Origin: Rhodospirillaceae bacterium UBA6219
GTDB lineage: Bacteria; Pseudomonadota; Alphaproteobacteria; Rhodospirillales; Magnetospirillaceae
Length of the DNA stretch: 40,053 bases
Reading direction: 5' to 3'
NCBI GenBank assembly: GCA_002435715.1
Contig: DISD01000052.1
Location: 1-40,053 of the forward strand
In this document: positions 8,640 to 15,986 of the stretch, one piece after another
Position numbering within the stretch: the first letter of the stretch is position 1
How the letters are laid out: the number at the start of each line of letters is the position of its first letter
Notes under the pieces: model-generated
What the model was told of the DNA's origin: nothing
Seen by the model: only the letters and a program-made list of their open reading frames with translations
Database searches by the model: none
Made by a program: the position numbers and the translations under genes

Positions 8640-10154
8640 CTATCGGCGGCCATCTAACTCCAGCCGGCGGGCCGAAACAAGGGCAAGATCGGCGATCACG
8701 GCGGCAATCACCTGATCCCACGTCCCGTCGTTCCCTTGCCTGTAAAGTTTCAGCGAATTGTACCAGCGGCTGGTCGTGGATTCGGTGAACCAGTGCCACA
8801 GCGGGCAGGCTGACAACAGCACAGAGGTCGGTACCCCAAGGGCGCCAGCGAAATGGGCGGTGGCGTTGGAAATGGTCACCACGTGATCGCAGGCGGCAAT
8901 CGTGGCGGCAAAGCCCTCAAGGTCGTGCATGGGATCCACGGGGCATTCGGCCAGGTCGACGCCCCAGGATCGCAATTCGGCCAAGTCTTCGTCGGCGGGT
9001 TCGTATTGCAGCACGACAAAGCGGGCGGACAGGCTGTTCAACAGAGGGCGCAAGGCGGCGACGGGAATGCTCTTGCGGTCGGCGGCGGGGGATCTTCCGC
9101 TGGCCCAGGCCAGGCCGATGATCGGCTTGTCGCCACCCAGATCGCGGCGGGCGGCGTCACGCAATAGCGGGTCGGCAATCAGGAACGCATCCCCCTCGCC
9201 AAAGGCGGTGGCGTCGGGCAGGAACAAGGATGGCAGCCGGCCCAGGCCGATCTGGTGGGTAATGGCCGGATCGCGCAGGGCGGAATCGGGCGGGTCGGTC
9301 CAAGGAGCCCAGGAAATGGCTGGAAGCGAGCGGGCCATCAGCGAGACCATGCGCTGGTCGCATTCGGCGATGATCCGGGGGCAGCGACCCCTGGCGCGTT
9401 CGATCAGCGGGGCCAGCATGAGCTGTTCGCCGATTCCTTGCTCCGCCCGGATCAGCAAGCGCTCAGATGGCGGCAGTTCTTGCCCCTGCCATTCCGGCAG
9501 GGGCAAGGATGCAAGCTCGTCATAATCGACGCGGTAATCGGTCCAGCCAGCGGCGAAGTTCCCTAGCCGCAGCATGTTGCAGGCGCGGAAAAAACGGGCT
9601 TTGGCCCAAGAAGGGTCCAGTTGCAAGGCCTTGTCCGCTTCTTCCAAGGCCTTGTCGAACTGGCCGGCCAGTTCCAGCCGATGCAGGCGGATATCTTGGG
9701 TTTCCCGCCAGTTTTCTCGGCATTGCGGATAATCCGGTGCCAGGGTCAGGGCCTTGCGCAGTACCGTTTCCGCTTCGTCCAGGCGTCCCAGATGCATCAG
9801 CACACGGCCCAGATTGTTCCAGGCGGCGGCCAGCCCAGGTTGGATCCGGGTCGCACGGCGCAGATGGGCCTCCGCCATCCGGTGGTCGCCCAGTTCGATC
9901 AGCAGGGCGCCCAGATTGGCGGCACAGCCAACATCCTTGGGCAGGGCGGTGGCGGCTTGTTCCAGCGGTGCCCGGGCCTCGGCCTGGCGGTTCTGGCGGA
10001 TCAGTGCCAACCCCAATCCCTGCAGGGCGTGGGGATCGCCTCGCCGCATCATCAGGGCTTGGCGGAACTGACGTTCGGCACCAGCGGGATCACCTTGTTC
10101 CAGGCTTTGGAAACCTTGGATCAACCAAGGGGATGGTGGCGGCGAAGGTGGCAT
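8640..10154 (-). CDS. TPR-repeat protein with C-terminal family-9-like glycosyltransferase domain
   Basis: A 504-residue two-part protein. Residues 1-215 are successive TPR units of about 34 residues (for example AAWNNLGRVLMHLGRLDEAE near 110). From about 235 to the end it resembles the GT-B fold of heptosyltransferase-like proteins: RLLIRAEQGIGEQL, IIGLAWASG, and near the C-terminus CDHVVTISNATAHFAGALG followed by GVPTSVLLSACPLWHWF, the usual position of the nucleotide-sugar loop. Proteins of this architecture are common in magnetospirilla and other alphaproteobacteria, often near glycan or flagellin glycosylation genes, but substrates are mostly unknown. A small glycosyltransferase follows 24 bases downstream. 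Upstream there is a -10 box with an adjoining palindrome. Confidence 0.8.
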   Translation of the reverse strand: MPPSPPPSPWLIQGFQSLEQGDPAGAERQFRQALMMRRGDPHALQGLGLALIRQNRQAEARAPLEQAATALPKDVGCAANLGALLIELGDHRMAEAHLRRATRIQPGLAAAWNNLGRVLMHLGRLDEAETVLRKALTLAPDYPQCRENWRETQDIRLHRLELAGQFDKALEEADKALQLDPSWAKARFFRACNMLRLGNFAAGWTDYRVDYDELASLPLPEWQGQELPPSERLLIRAEQGIGEQLMLAPLIERARGRCPRIIAECDQRMVSLMARSLPAISWAPWTDPPDSALRDPAITHQIGLGRLPSLFLPDATAFGEGDAFLIADPLLRDAARRDLGGDKPIIGLAWASGRSPAADRKSIPVAALRPLLNSLSARFVVLQYEPADEDLAELRSWGVDLAECPVDPMHDLEGFAATIAACDHVVTISNATAHFAGALGVPTSVLLSACPLWHWFTESTTSRWYNSLKLYRQGNDGTWDQVIAAVIADLALVSARRLELDGRR

Positions 10155-10187
10155 GTGGGGGGTCCGGAACGATGAAGGGCGAATCTT

Positions 10188-10207
10188 ACTATATTCGCAG
10201 CTGCGAA
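10188..10207 (-). promoter_or_regulatory. -10 box and 14-bp palindromic operator candidate upstream of the TPR/glycosyltransferase gene
   Basis: On the minus strand TATAGT (10188-10193) is a good -10 hexamer about 35 bases before the start. Directly upstream, occupying the -35/-10 spacer, is the perfect 14-bp palindrome TTCGCAGCTGCGAA (10194-10207). A further arm GCGAAT (10179-10184) pairs with ATTCGC (10193-10198). A repressor bound here would block the promoter. No convincing -35 hexamer is visible. Confidence 0.4.
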
Positions 10208-10372
10208 CAAAAGTGTTGCATCCAGAGCACAGTGCGGAGGGAACGTCACAGCGGGTGATTTGTTGTCCTTGACGGTCGGGGGGATGACATGGCCCTATCC
10301 GTCATGTTCGTTCATACGGAATGTCGTGGCCGGTCGTCGGCCGGTTCCACGGATACCTAGAGAGGAGTTCAC

Positions 10373-11575
10373 ATGAAGAAGATTCTCGTTGCCAGCACCG
10401 CGCTGGTTGCCGCCGGCATGATCACTGCCGGTTCGGCCGCTGCTTCGGAAAAGATCAAGCTGAATCTGGGCGGCTATTCCAAGTGGTGGGTTGTCGGCGC
10501 GTGGCAGGAAGGCTCGTACGAAGCCTCTGTCGGCAACGGCACCGGCTCGGCCAACAACGTTGACGTCAAGGGCGAAAACGAAGTCTGGTTCGGTGGTTCG
10601 ACCACCCTGGACAACGGCCTGCAGGTCGGTATCGACATGCAGCTGCGCACTGGCGGCACCGTTGACACCGCTGGTGGTCAGGACACCACCGGCGACGTGA
10701 TCGACGAATCCTACGTCTGGGTTTCGGGTGGCTTCGGTAAGGTCATCATCGGTACCGAAAACAACGGCACCTACCTGCTGCACGTCACCGCTCCGGATGC
10801 CGCTGGCAACTGGAACGAAGGCGGCGTGATGATGGGCAACCAGGCCATCGCCCGTCCGAGCGCTGTCACCACCCTGCCGGGTGGCAACACCACCGCCATC
10901 CTGACCGACGGCGACGCCGAAAAGATCACCTACGTGGCTCCGGCCTTCTACGGCTTGACCCTGGGCGCCACCTACGTCCCGAACGCTGGCGGTACTGAAG
11001 ACAACCAGAACGTCTATGGCAACGGCAATTCGACCGCCAACGCCGCTGCCGAAATCTACGGCGTCGGCGCCCTGTACGCCAACACCTTCGGTGGCGTCGG
11101 CGTCAAGGTGTCGGCCGGTTGGGTGACCTACGACATCAGCGCCGGTACCGACCGTTCCAACGAACTGGCCTTCGGTACCCAGCTGTCCTACGCTGGCTTC
11201 ACCCTGGGTGGTTCGTACCGCAACGTCTCGCAGAACGGCAGTGGCTTCAACCCGGCCGCCGTCTCGAGCGCTAACGGCACCAACAGCGCCACCGGCTACG
11301 GCTGGGATCTGGGTCTGCAGTACGCCACCGGCCCGTATGCCGTGTCGCTGGCTTACTTCAACTCGAAGGTCCAGGGCGGCAACAACGCCACCGCTGGCGA
11401 AGACGAAATCACCGCCTATCAGTTGTCCGGTAAGTACAACATGGGCGCTGGTGTCGACATCCTGGCCTCGGTCGGTCACATCGAGTACGACGACGAGCAG
11501 GCCAAGGCCGCGACCGATGATCCGAACCACAATGAAGGTTGGACCGTCATGACCGGTCTGTCGCTGCAGTTCTAA
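10373..11575 (+). CDS. porin, first of a tandem pair
   Basis: Outer-membrane trimeric beta-barrel porin for passive diffusion of small solutes. The 400-residue precursor has a clear Sec signal peptide (MKKILVASTALVAAGMITAG, cleavage predicted after SAAA near residue 24). The mature part is rich in Gly, Asn, Thr and Tyr with alternating amphipathic strands and ends in LSLQF; a C-terminal Phe after alternating hydrophobics is the outer-membrane insertion signal. Many strands are typical of the Gram-negative porin family (NEVWFGGSTTLDNGLQVGID near 65, GGFGKVIIGTENNGTY near 119). RBS GAGGAG lies seven bases before the ATG. The gene is monocistronic, with a strong terminator 27 bases after the stop. 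The codon use is unusually even, as expected for a highly expressed protein. Confidence 0.93.
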   Translation: MKKILVASTALVAAGMITAGSAAASEKIKLNLGGYSKWWVVGAWQEGSYEASVGNGTGSANNVDVKGENEVWFGGSTTLDNGLQVGIDMQLRTGGTVDTAGGQDTTGDVIDESYVWVSGGFGKVIIGTENNGTYLLHVTAPDAAGNWNEGGVMMGNQAIARPSAVTTLPGGNTTAILTDGDAEKITYVAPAFYGLTLGATYVPNAGGTEDNQNVYGNGNSTANAAAEIYGVGALYANTFGGVGVKVSAGWVTYDISAGTDRSNELAFGTQLSYAGFTLGGSYRNVSQNGSGFNPAAVSSANGTNSATGYGWDLGLQYATGPYAVSLAYFNSKVQGGNNATAGEDEITAYQLSGKYNMGAGVDILASVGHIEYDDEQAKAATDDPNHNEGWTVMTGLSLQF

Positions 11576-11602
11576 TCGAACTTCAGAGACTTGGTTAAGG
11601 AA

Positions 11603-11630
11603 GGGGCGGCCCTATGGGCCGCCCCTTTTC
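11603..11630 (+). terminator. intrinsic terminator of the first porin gene
   Basis: GGGGCGGCCC (11603-11612) pairs perfectly with GGGCCGCCCC (11616-11625) around a TAT loop, followed by TTTTC. A classical Rho-independent terminator 27 bases after the stop codon. Confidence 0.9.
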
Positions 11631-11715
11631 TTTGGTTCGGGTAGTTTCATGATTTTGCAATGTTGCGCTTTTGCCACAACCCGTCCCCATTGCGACAAAG
11701 CGACGATTCCTTGCA

Positions 11716-11745
11716 TTGACCCCTGCCGCCGCACTGCAATAACAT
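11716..11745 (+). promoter_or_regulatory. candidate promoter of the second porin gene
   Basis: TTGACC (11716-11721) is followed after 18 bases by TAACAT (11740-11745), about 65 bases before the start codon. Since a strong terminator separates the two porins, the second gene needs its own promoter, and this is the best match in the gap. Confidence 0.35.
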
Positions 11746-11811
11746 GCCTTGAAATTAGGCGGACAAAGCGCTGCTGAAATTTCGGTCATTCTGAAAGATT
11801 GAGGGACACTC

Positions 11812-12999
11812 ATGAAGAAGATTCTCGTTGCCAGCACCGCGCTGGTTGCCGCCGGCATGATCACCGCCGGTTCGGCCTCTGCCTCGGAAAAGATCAAGCT
11901 GGGCCTGGGTGGCTATTCCAAGTGGTGGGTCGTTGGCGCTTGGCAGGAAGGCTCCTATGAAGCCGCTGTCGGCAACGGCACTGGTTCGGCCAACAACGTT
12001 GACGTCAAGGGCGACAACGAAGTCTGGTTCTCGGGTTCGACCACGCTGGACAACGGCCTGGAAGTCGGCATCAACATCGAGCTGGAAGCCGGTGGCAACA
12101 CTGACACCGCTGGTGGCCAAACCACCACTGGTGACGTGATCGACAAGTCCTATGTGTATGTTACGGGTGGTTTCGGTAAGGTCATCGTCGGTACCGAATC
12201 CAACGGTACCGTCCTGATGCACACCATGGCCCCCGACGCTGCCGGCAACACCGGTGCCGACGGCATCCTGACCGGCGGTCTGGCCATTGCCCGTCCGGAC
12301 GCCGTGACCGCGCGCGTCACCACCGAGATTGACACCGACGCCGAAGCCGACAAGATCACCTATGTCGCTCCGTCGTTCTATGGCTTCACCGTCGGCGCTT
12401 CCTATGTGCCGAACGCCACCGAAGACAACCAGAACGTCTACGGCAACGCCAACTCGACCGCCAACGCCGCCAGCGAAATCTATGGCGTTGCCGCCATGTA
12501 TGCCAACACCTTCGGTGGTGTCGGCGTCAAGGCTTCGGCCGGTTGGGTGACCTACGACATCAACAGCGGCACCGACCGTTCCCAGGAAGTGTCTGTCGGC
12601 TCCCAGCTGTCCTATGCCGGCTTCACCCTGGGTGGTTCGTATCGTGACATCTCGCAGAACGGTTCGGGTCTGACCCCGAACGTTGGCAACAACGCTGCTA
12701 CCGGTACCAACAGCAGCACCGGCTATGTCTGGGATCTGGGTCTGATGTACGAAACCGGCCCGTGGGCTGTTGGCATTGTCTACTTCAAGTCCGTTGCCGC
12801 CGGCAGCGAGACCATCGAAGGTTCGGACACCGCCGAGGTTTATCAGATCTCGGGTAAGTACAACATGGGTGCTGGCGTCGACCTGCTGGCCACTGTCGGC
12901 CATGCCGAATACGACGACGAATCCGCCAAGACCGCGAACAACGACGCCAACCACAACGAAGGTTGGGCCGTCATGACCGGTCTCTCCCTGCAGTTCTAA
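11812..12999 (+). CDS. porin, second of a tandem pair
   Basis: A 395-residue paralogue of the preceding porin with the same layout: signal peptide MKKILVASTALVAAGMITAG, cleavage predicted after SASA, mature start SEKIKLGLGGYSKWW, and C-terminal LSLQF. Most beta strands match the first porin almost residue for residue. Differences concentrate in loop-like segments, for example the 150-180 region (GADGILTGG here, NEGGVMMGN there) and the 320-345 region (VAAGSETIEGSD here). The loops suggest different selectivity or surface exposure. RBS GAGGG precedes the ATG. The first 53 bases of the coding sequence are identical to the first porin. Its own terminator follows. Confidence 0.93.
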   Translation: MKKILVASTALVAAGMITAGSASASEKIKLGLGGYSKWWVVGAWQEGSYEAAVGNGTGSANNVDVKGDNEVWFSGSTTLDNGLEVGINIELEAGGNTDTAGGQTTTGDVIDKSYVYVTGGFGKVIVGTESNGTVLMHTMAPDAAGNTGADGILTGGLAIARPDAVTARVTTEIDTDAEADKITYVAPSFYGFTVGASYVPNATEDNQNVYGNANSTANAASEIYGVAAMYANTFGGVGVKASAGWVTYDINSGTDRSQEVSVGSQLSYAGFTLGGSYRDISQNGSGLTPNVGNNAATGTNSSTGYVWDLGLMYETGPWAVGIVYFKSVAAGSETIEGSDTAEVYQISGKYNMGAGVDLLATVGHAEYDDESAKTANNDANHNEGWAVMTGLSLQF

Positions 13000-13023
13000 T
13001 CGAACCGCAAGGATTGGTTTGGG

Positions 13024-13052
13024 AAGGGGCGGCCTTTGGGCCGCCCCTTTCT
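13024..13052 (+). terminator. intrinsic terminator of the second porin gene
   Basis: GGGGCGGCC (13026-13034) pairs with GGCCGCCCC (13039-13047) around TTTG, with AA/TT extending the stem, then a T-rich run. Nearly the same sequence as the terminator of the first porin. It also lies directly after the stop of the convergent ThiE-like gene and could act in both directions. Confidence 0.88.
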
Positions 13053-13059
13053 TTTTGGG

Positions 13060-13665
13060 TCATCGTAAACCGTCGATGGCGGCCCAGCCCAGGGCACAGC
13101 CCGGCGGCAGACGTTTCCAGGTTTGGGATGTCACTCCGCCCAAGGCGATGATCGGCACCGGGCTGTTACGGGCCAGAAGGGCGAAACGCGCAGGGCCCAG
13201 GAAGCCGCGTCCGGGGTGGGATCGGCTGGCGAAGGCCTGGGACAACAGGCAAAGATCGGCGCCAAGCTTTTGGGCATTGGCCATGGCCCGGGCCGAATGG
13301 GCGGCGATGGACAATATCCGTCCCTGACGAAGCCAACCCAGACAGGGGGAGATTTGGCCGGAACGCGCCACGCCTTCGGCCAAATGCACGCCATCGGCAC
13401 CGATTTCCGCCGCCAGACGCCAATCATTGGCCACCAACAACACCAAATGTTTTCGCCGACACAATCGGGCCACCGCCAGGGCCAAATGTTTCCGTTCCGG
13501 CCAATCATGATGACGGAACAGCACGCCGCTGCCGATGGGCAGGCGGTTGATGGCGTCAAGCGGATCAGCCAAGCGGTGTTGGTCGGTGACCAGCCACAAG
13601 CGCGGCAAGGGGGCGCGCCGCGAAGGGGGGAGATTGTCGGTGCTCGCGGGCTTTGCTAGGGTCAT
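13060..13665 (-). CDS. ThiE/TenI-like protein (thiamine phosphate synthase superfamily)
   Basis: A 201-residue protein with the TIM-barrel signature of the thiamine phosphate synthase/TenI superfamily: RLWLVTDQHRLADP near 22, DWRLAAEIGADGVHLAE near 81, the GADLCLLSQAFASRSHPG loop near 135 in place of the usual phosphate-binding loop, and VPIIALGGVTSQTW near 169. The canonical synthase has a Thr/Ser-rich pyrophosphate loop and IGxSxH; here the matching segments are diverged (ILSIAAHSA), so I do not claim synthase activity. A divergent alphaproteobacterial TenI-like protein is the safer name. The ATG at 13665 has GGGGAG immediately before it, which is poor spacing, so the true start may be a downstream codon. 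It diverges from yggS across only 27 bases. Confidence 0.75.
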   Translation of the reverse strand: MTLAKPASTDNLPPSRRAPLPRLWLVTDQHRLADPLDAINRLPIGSGVLFRHHDWPERKHLALAVARLCRRKHLVLLVANDWRLAAEIGADGVHLAEGVARSGQISPCLGWLRQGRILSIAAHSARAMANAQKLGADLCLLSQAFASRSHPGRGFLGPARFALLARNSPVPIIALGGVTSQTWKRLPPGCALGWAAIDGLR

Positions 13666-13692
13666 CTCCCCACATTACAGGAGTTTGCCGCC

Positions 13693-14400
13693 ATGTCCGA
13701 GGCCGCTGCCGCCATTGCCGCCATCCAGGGTGCCATCACCCGGGCCGAGGCCGAATCGGGGCGGGTGCCGGGCTCGACCACCTTGGTGGCGGTGTCGAAA
13801 ACCCACGAAGGCGACGTCATCCGCCCGTTCCTGCAGGCCGGGCTTCGGGTGTTCGGTGAAAACCGGGTCCAGGAAGCCAAGGGTAAATGGCCGCAATTGC
13901 AAGCCGAGTTCCCCGGTGTCGAATTGCATCTGATCGGTCCGTTGCAGACCAATAAGGTCCGGGAAGCCCTGGCGTTGTTCGACGTCATTGAAACCATCGA
14001 CCGCCCGAAACTGGCCCGTGCCATCGCCGACGAAATTCAGCGCGCCGGCAAGGCCCCGCGTTGTTTGGTCCAGGTGAATATCGGCCGCGAGCAGCAAAAA
14101 GCCGGTATCGACCCCGACCAGACTCAAATCCTGATCGATCTGTGCCGGCGCGAATATGATTTGCCGATCACTGGTTTGATGTGCATTCCCCCGGTCGAGG
14201 GCGATCCGGTGCCCTATTTCCAGCATCTGGCGCAACTGGCCAAAAGCGCGGGTTTGGCCGAGATCAGCATGGGCATGAGCGGCGATTTCCCCCAGGCGAT
14301 CGCCTGCGGCGCCACCCATGTTCGGGTGGGCTCAGCCCTGTTCGGCCATCGAAATTACGCTGAGGGTGTCGCCGGGACGACAAGCCCGCACCACCTTTAA
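13693..14400 (+). CDS. yggS: YggS family pyridoxal phosphate homeostasis protein
   Basis: A PLP-binding protein that keeps free pyridoxal phosphate in balance; it has an alanine-racemase-like barrel but no known enzymatic activity. The protein is 235 residues. The PLP lysine is Lys36 in LVAVSKTHEGDVI. Other family segments are FGENRVQEAKGKWPQL near 55, HLIGPLQTNKVREAL near 77, GLMCIPP near 163, and ISMGMSGDFPQAIACGATHVRVGSALFG near the end. AGGAG precedes the ATG by nine bases. The last 69 bases overlap the end of the convergent L,D-transpeptidase gene; the conserved part of YggS ends at FGHR, so about 15 residues are a non-conserved tail. Confidence 0.94.
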   Translation: MSEAAAAIAAIQGAITRAEAESGRVPGSTTLVAVSKTHEGDVIRPFLQAGLRVFGENRVQEAKGKWPQLQAEFPGVELHLIGPLQTNKVREALALFDVIETIDRPKLARAIADEIQRAGKAPRCLVQVNIGREQQKAGIDPDQTQILIDLCRREYDLPITGLMCIPPVEGDPVPYFQHLAQLAKSAGLAEISMGMSGDFPQAIACGATHVRVGSALFGHRNYAEGVAGTTSPHHL

Positions 14401-14844
14401 CAAATCCCCCAACGGCAGGGCGACGCAGCCTTGCGTCGGTTTGCCGTCTGGATGGGCGACATGCAGGAAAATGGCGCTGCCCTTGCCGGGAATGGGGGGG
14501 GAATCGTTATGGCCCAGCACCACCACCACGTCGTACAGCCCGTCGTCGCGCCACAGGGTTTCGCAAGATGCCGGATGCGGCAGGGCGACCGGACGGTTGT
14601 AATCGGAATGGGCCGGGTCGTCGCACCAGCCGTCTTGCCGGCCGATGGCGCGGATGGGAAGACCGGTTTGCGGCTTGATCAGGCGGTCAGGGCGATAAAA
14701 CACCTGACGGAGCGGCCATTGCCCCACCGGGGTGGCGCCGTCCCCTTCCACCTTGACGGTGGAAATTCCCGAACGACCCAATCGGCACGGCAATTTTTGA
14801 CCGTCAAACAGCAGCCAGCCCAAAGAAGAGACTACCAGATCCAT
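14332..14844 (-). CDS. L,D-transpeptidase (YkuD domain) family protein
   Basis: YkuD-fold enzymes cross-link peptidoglycan stem peptides or attach proteins to them through a catalytic cysteine. This protein is 170 residues and has the short form common in alphaproteobacteria: EGDGATPVGQWPLRQVFYRP near 33, CDDPAHSDYNRPV near 74, LYDVVVVLGHND near 103, then FLHVAHPDGKPTQGCVAL with Cys140 as nucleophile and His128/His131 nearby. I see no signal peptide, which is usual for this subgroup but leaves its export route unclear. ATG 14844 overlaps the upstream stop as TGATG, so translation is coupled to the unknown Ala/Pro-rich protein. A TTG three bases earlier is possible. Its 3' end overlaps yggS antiparallel by 69 bases. 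Confidence 0.88.
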   Translation of the reverse strand: MDLVVSSLGWLLFDGQKLPCRLGRSGISTVKVEGDGATPVGQWPLRQVFYRPDRLIKPQTGLPIRAIGRQDGWCDDPAHSDYNRPVALPHPASCETLWRDDGLYDVVVVLGHNDSPPIPGKGSAIFLHVAHPDGKPTQGCVALPLGDLLKVVRACRPGDTLSVISMAEQG

Positions 14845-15866
14845 CAATAGGCCGGAGCTTTGAGGTCTTCAGGGCGCGACGCCAAATTTCCGGCCTTCTG
14901 GTACTTGTCCAGGGCTTGATTCATGGCGCCCATCCAATCAGAGGAACCGGCGACGGCATTGGGATTGGCCTGCAGCATGGGGTGTTGGGTTTCCGCCGGC
15001 ACACCTTGCAGGGCCATGGCCTTTTGGACCGCCAAGGGATCCACATTGGCGCGGCTGGCCAAAGGATCGTGCCCGGTGATCGGAACGTTCGAACGGCTGC
15101 CACCGGTGGAAATGGGAACGGTGATGGGCGGCGGCGCTTGTTCGGCGGTGCTGATGGTGCGGGCCGGCACCGGCATGATCCGTCCGGATTTGGCGTTGTT
15201 GAACAACGGCATGGGGGAAGCCGCCGGGGTGACGGGCGGGGGGGAGGCCGGGGCGGGCGCAGATAGCTGGGGTTCCGGTTGGGCGATCATGCCGTCGGCG
15301 CTGAACATCATGGGGGCGGCTTGGGCCGCTTTCGTGCCGCCGGGAAGGGCAGGCGGCATTTCTGGTGTCACCGGGTCGGCCATGGCCACTTGCACCGGTT
15401 TCGCCGTTTCCGTTTGTGCCGTTTCTGGAGGTGTCGCCTGGGAAGAGGGGGCTGCGGCCACTTGTGTGGGTGCCGTCTCGTCGTCCTTGAACAAGGCGAC
15501 CACATGGCCGCCGATGGTGTCACCGGTTTCTTCTTCGACCAGACAGCCGACAGCCGAGGCCAGCAAACCGATGGGGCCGCCGAACAATCCGCCACCGGCC
15601 AAACGGGCGGCGACGCCGATCTTGTCGCCGGTCAGGTCCTGGTAAATCTCGTTGACGATGGGGATGTGCTGCAGGGGGTTGATGACGTCCAGCAAGTCCC
15701 AGAAGCTGGGGGAATCGTCGCCTTCGCCGAACAACGTCAGGTGTTTGGCCTGTTCTTGCTTTTCGGCAGCGGCAGCGGCGGCGGTCGTGGCGTTTTCGCT
15801 GGCGAAAACCGGCACGAAGGCGTTGGGGTCTGTATACCCTGAACTGGCGACGGCGGAAGCGGACAT
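14844..15866 (-). CDS. Ala/Pro-rich protein of unknown function with a glycine-rich hydrophobic segment
   Basis: A 340-residue protein without a name I can give. Residues 52-115 form the only conserved-looking part: SFWDLLDVINPLQHIPIVNE, YQDLTGDKIGVAARLAGGG, then LFGGPIGLLASAVGCLVEEE, followed by GDTIGGHVVALF. I have an impression of similar segments in other alphaproteobacterial proteins of unknown function. The rest (130-290) is low-complexity Ala/Pro/Thr/Gln and probably disordered, with a final helix-like segment DWMGAMNQALDKYQKAGNLA. No signal peptide. I chose ATG 15866 because AGAGGTG precedes it at good spacing; a TTG at 15887 is the alternative. The stop overlaps the transpeptidase start (TGATG), so the two are probably made together. 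Confidence 0.75.
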   Translation of the reverse strand: MSASAVASSGYTDPNAFVPVFASENATTAAAAAAEKQEQAKHLTLFGEGDDSPSFWDLLDVINPLQHIPIVNEIYQDLTGDKIGVAARLAGGGLFGGPIGLLASAVGCLVEEETGDTIGGHVVALFKDDETAPTQVAAAPSSQATPPETAQTETAKPVQVAMADPVTPEMPPALPGGTKAAQAAPMMFSADGMIAQPEPQLSAPAPASPPPVTPAASPMPLFNNAKSGRIMPVPARTISTAEQAPPPITVPISTGGSRSNVPITGHDPLASRANVDPLAVQKAMALQGVPAETQHPMLQANPNAVAGSSDWMGAMNQALDKYQKAGNLASRPEDLKAPAY

Positions 15867-15955
15867 GGCACACCTCTGTAAGGACAAGTCCTTCTAAGCA
15901 AGGCTGGTGCCAGTTGGTAACATGTTGTTTTAAAGTGATATTTTTCGCGGCCCGG

Positions 15956-15981
15956 AAAGAAACGCCGGGCAGAATCTGCCC
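15956..15981 (-). terminator. candidate terminator of ribA
   Basis: Read on the minus strand, GGGCAGATTCTGCCC (15967-15981) forms a hairpin just after the ribA stop, followed by GGCGTTTCTTT. A second stem, GCCCGG (15950-15955) with CCGGGC (15965-15970), shares bases with it, so the two are mutually exclusive. Confidence 0.4.
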
Positions 15982-15986
15982 ACAGG

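Noticed and set aside
10295..12954. Long open frames on the minus strand opposite both porins.
   Set aside because: They look alike only because the porins are paralogous; composition is Val/Gly/Asp-rich without domains.
13666..13692. Possible TPP riboswitch before the ThiE-like gene, or FMN riboswitch before ribA.
   Set aside because: The 27-base gap is far too short for a TPP element, and the ribA leader lacks the conserved FMN-box segments.
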